The notes under the pieces are model-generated. The model was not told where the DNA came from. It ran no database searches and worked only from the letters and a program-made list of their open reading frames with translations. The translations under genes were made by a program, and so were the position numbers. This document shows positions 5,640 through 7,338 of a stretch of DNA of 7,338 nucleotides, one piece after another. Numbering within the stretch: the stretch's first letter is position 1; every line of letters begins with the position of its first letter. This DNA is from Prevotella sp. UBA3208 (lineage in GTDB: Bacteria > Bacteroidota > Bacteroidia > Bacteroidales > Bacteroidaceae), in the NCBI GenBank assembly GCA_002363695.1, contig DEWO01000126.1, positions 2,481-9,818 on the forward strand. The letters are read 5' to 3'.

Positions 5640-7338
5640 ATGGCAACGACAAAGAAAACAACGACATCAACAGCCAAGGCAGCTGCTCCTGTAAAGAAGA
5701 CAACGGCCAAGAAGGCTACTGCCCAAAAGACCGTTTCCAAGAAGGCAGCAAAGAAAGTGGAAGAACCTCAGCATATAGGTCTGGTTCGCAATGACTCGTG
5801 GCTGGAACCCTTTGAGGGTGCCATCCGTGGCCGTCATGATCATGCCTTGTGGAAGATAGGACAGCTGACCCGCAACGGCAAGCAGACCCTGTCGCAGTTT
5901 GCCTCGGGCCATCTTTATTTCGGACTGCATAAGCTGGCAAAGGGATGGGTATTCCGTGAGTGGGCTCCCAATGCGACGGATATCTACCTGATTGGTGACT
6001 TCAACAACTGGCAGGAGACGGAGAAATACCGCTGCAAGCGCATTGAAGGAACAGGCAACTGGGAACTGAAACTTTCGGAAAAAGCCCTGAAGCATGGACA
6101 GTTGTACAAGATGAAGGTACACTGGAACGGTGGCGAGGGTGAGCGTATTCCCGCTTGGTGCCGTCGTGTGGTACAAGATGACCAAACGAAGATTTTCTCT
6201 GCCCAGGTATGGAACCCGGAGAAACCTTATGTATGGAAGAAAAAGACCTTCAAGCCCAATAAGTCTCCTCTGTTGATTTACGAGTGCCACGTGGGTATGA
6301 GTCAGGATGCCGAGAAGGTGGGTACCTATAAGGAGTTTACCGAGAATGTGCTGCCTCGTGTCAAGAAGGACGGATACAATGCCATTCAGGTGATGGCCAT
6401 TCAGGAGCATCCTTATTACGGTAGCTTCGGTTATCACGTTTCGTCGTTCTTTGCTCCTTCGAGCCGTTTCGGTACTCCTGAGGAGCTGAAGGAGATGATT
6501 GATACGGCCCACAAGCTGGGTATTGCGGTTATTATGGATATTGTACACTCGCACGCGGTAAAGAACGAGGTGGAAGGCTTGGGCAATCTTGCCGGTGACC
6601 CCAACCAGTTCTTCTATGCCGGTGACCGCCACGAGCATCCCGCATGGGATTCGCTGTGCTTTGACTATGGCAAAGACGACGTGCTGCACTTCTTGCTCTC
6701 TAACTGTAAATACTGGCTGGAAGAGTTCAAGTTTGACGGCTTCCGCTTCGACGGTGTGACCTCTATGCTCTACTACTCGCACGGCTTGGGCGAGGCTTTC
6801 GGAGGCTATGGTGACTACTTCAACGGTCACGAGGACGACAATGCCATCTGCTACCTGACGCTGGCCAACTGTCTGATTCACGAGGTGAATCCTCAGGCTA
6901 TCACCATTGCTGAGGAAGTGAGTGGTATGCCCGGCTTGGCAGCCAAGTTCGAGGATGGCGGCTACGGCTTTGACTACCGCATGGCCATGAACATACCCGA
7001 CTACTGGATTAAAACTATTAAAGAGGTACGTGACGAGGATATCAATGTCTGCTCCATCTTCTGGGAGGTCAAGAATCGTCGTCCTGACGAGAAGACTATC
7101 TCGTACTGCGAGAGTCACGACCAGGCACTGGTGGGCGACAAGACCATCATCTTCCGCCTGATTGACGCTGATATGTACTGGCACTTTGCCAAGAAGGATG
7201 TCAACGACCTGGTTCAGCGCGGCATTGCCCTGCACAAGATGATACGTCTGGTGACGGCAGGTGCCATCAATGGCGGCTACCTGAACTTCATGGGAAACGA
7301 GTTCGGACATCCTGAGTGGATAGACTTCCCACGCGAGG
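5640..7338 (+). CDS. glgB: 1,4-alpha-glucan branching enzyme, GH13_8 (eukaryote-like) type, 3' end cut by window
   Basis: Introduces alpha-1,6 branches into glycogen by cutting an alpha-1,4 chain and re-attaching it; cytosolic. The visible 566 residues contain a basic low-complexity tail (1-40), a CBM48 domain (about 85-185, with VFREWAPNA at 104-112 and GDFNNW), and most of the catalytic barrel. Catalytic landmarks are DIVHSH (300-305), FRFDGVTSM with nucleophile D371, IAEEVSGMP with acid/base E425, and ESHDQALVGD with D494. The stretch ends in GNEFGHPEW. These blocks follow human and plant branching enzymes more closely than E. coli GlgB. The family is about 670-700 residues, so roughly 110-130 residues, including the C-terminal beta domain, are missing. 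The ATG is 6 nt after the upstream stop; no Shine-Dalgarno is visible. Between 5670 and 7310 the gene avoids TTA, CTA and TCA codons, consistent with strong codon bias. Confidence 0.95.
   Translation, partial: MATTKKTTTSTAKAAAPVKKTTAKKATAQKTVSKKAAKKVEEPQHIGLVRNDSWLEPFEGAIRGRHDHALWKIGQLTRNGKQTLSQFASGHLYFGLHKLAKGWVFREWAPNATDIYLIGDFNNWQETEKYRCKRIEGTGNWELKLSEKALKHGQLYKMKVHWNGGEGERIPAWCRRVVQDDQTKIFSAQVWNPEKPYVWKKKTFKPNKSPLLIYECHVGMSQDAEKVGTYKEFTENVLPRVKKDGYNAIQVMAIQEHPYYGSFGYHVSSFFAPSSRFGTPEELKEMIDTAHKLGIAVIMDIVHSHAVKNEVEGLGNLAGDPNQFFYAGDRHEHPAWDSLCFDYGKDDVLHFLLSNCKYWLEEFKFDGFRFDGVTSMLYYSHGLGEAFGGYGDYFNGHEDDNAICYLTLANCLIHEVNPQAITIAEEVSGMPGLAAKFEDGGYGFDYRMAMNIPDYWIKTIKEVRDEDINVCSIFWEVKNRRPDEKTISYCESHDQALVGDKTIIFRLIDADMYWHFAKKDVNDLVQRGIALHKMIRLVTAGAINGGYLNFMGNEFGHPEWIDFPRE

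Noticed and set aside
5667..7310. A 547-codon open frame on the minus strand opposite glgB
   Set aside because: It is codon-aligned with glgB and stays open because glgB has no TTA, CTA or TCA codons in this stretch; its end at 5667 is simply the TCA of residue 10. The translation shows no recognisable domain, while the plus frame has full catalytic motifs.

Overview
The window looks like ordinary chromosome of a Bacteroidales bacterium, most likely Prevotella or a close relative. Three sites match the Bacteroidetes promoter (a TAnnTTTG -7 box, in one case with TTTG exactly 19 nt upstream). Most starts lack a Shine-Dalgarno sequence, and the glycogen branching enzyme is of the eukaryote-like GH13_8 type found in this phylum. 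The genus is inference. There is no tRNA, rRNA, CRISPR array, insertion sequence or phage gene, and no gene-free stretch longer than about 115 bases.

Layout. On the minus strand, positions 1-2412 hold a two-gene unit: an exported 5'-nucleotidase / cyclic-phosphodiesterase-type metallophosphatase, followed 10 nt later by NudC (NAD+ diphosphatase, cut by the window edge). Divergent from it is a short DnaJ/CbpA-like co-chaperone (2518-3174). It converges on kdsB (3171-3914, minus), and the two stop codons share bases. Divergent from kdsB is a plus-strand run of three genes: an exported MORN-repeat protein (4028-5146), a YhcH/YjgK/YiaL family protein (5187-5633) and the branching enzyme glgB (5640 to the window end, truncated). 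Gaps within the run are 40 and 6 nt.

How the genes relate. The nucleotidase and NudC both cleave phosphate bonds of nucleotides, but one carries a signal peptide and the other is cytosolic, so they probably act in different compartments. KdsB makes the activated Kdo sugar for lipid A core and is a housekeeping gene. The YhcH-like protein belongs to a family linked to sugar handling and is very tightly spaced to glgB, suggesting co-expression with glycogen synthesis. The MORN protein is the least explained gene: 14 repeats of exactly 23 residues behind a signal peptide.

I did not find an obviously new defence, mobile or RNA-based system. The points most worth a second look are the MORN-YhcH-GlgB run, the lysine/alanine/threonine-rich tail on GlgB, the probable leaderless start of the nucleotidase, and the unusual strong ribosome binding site in front of a shortened J-protein.
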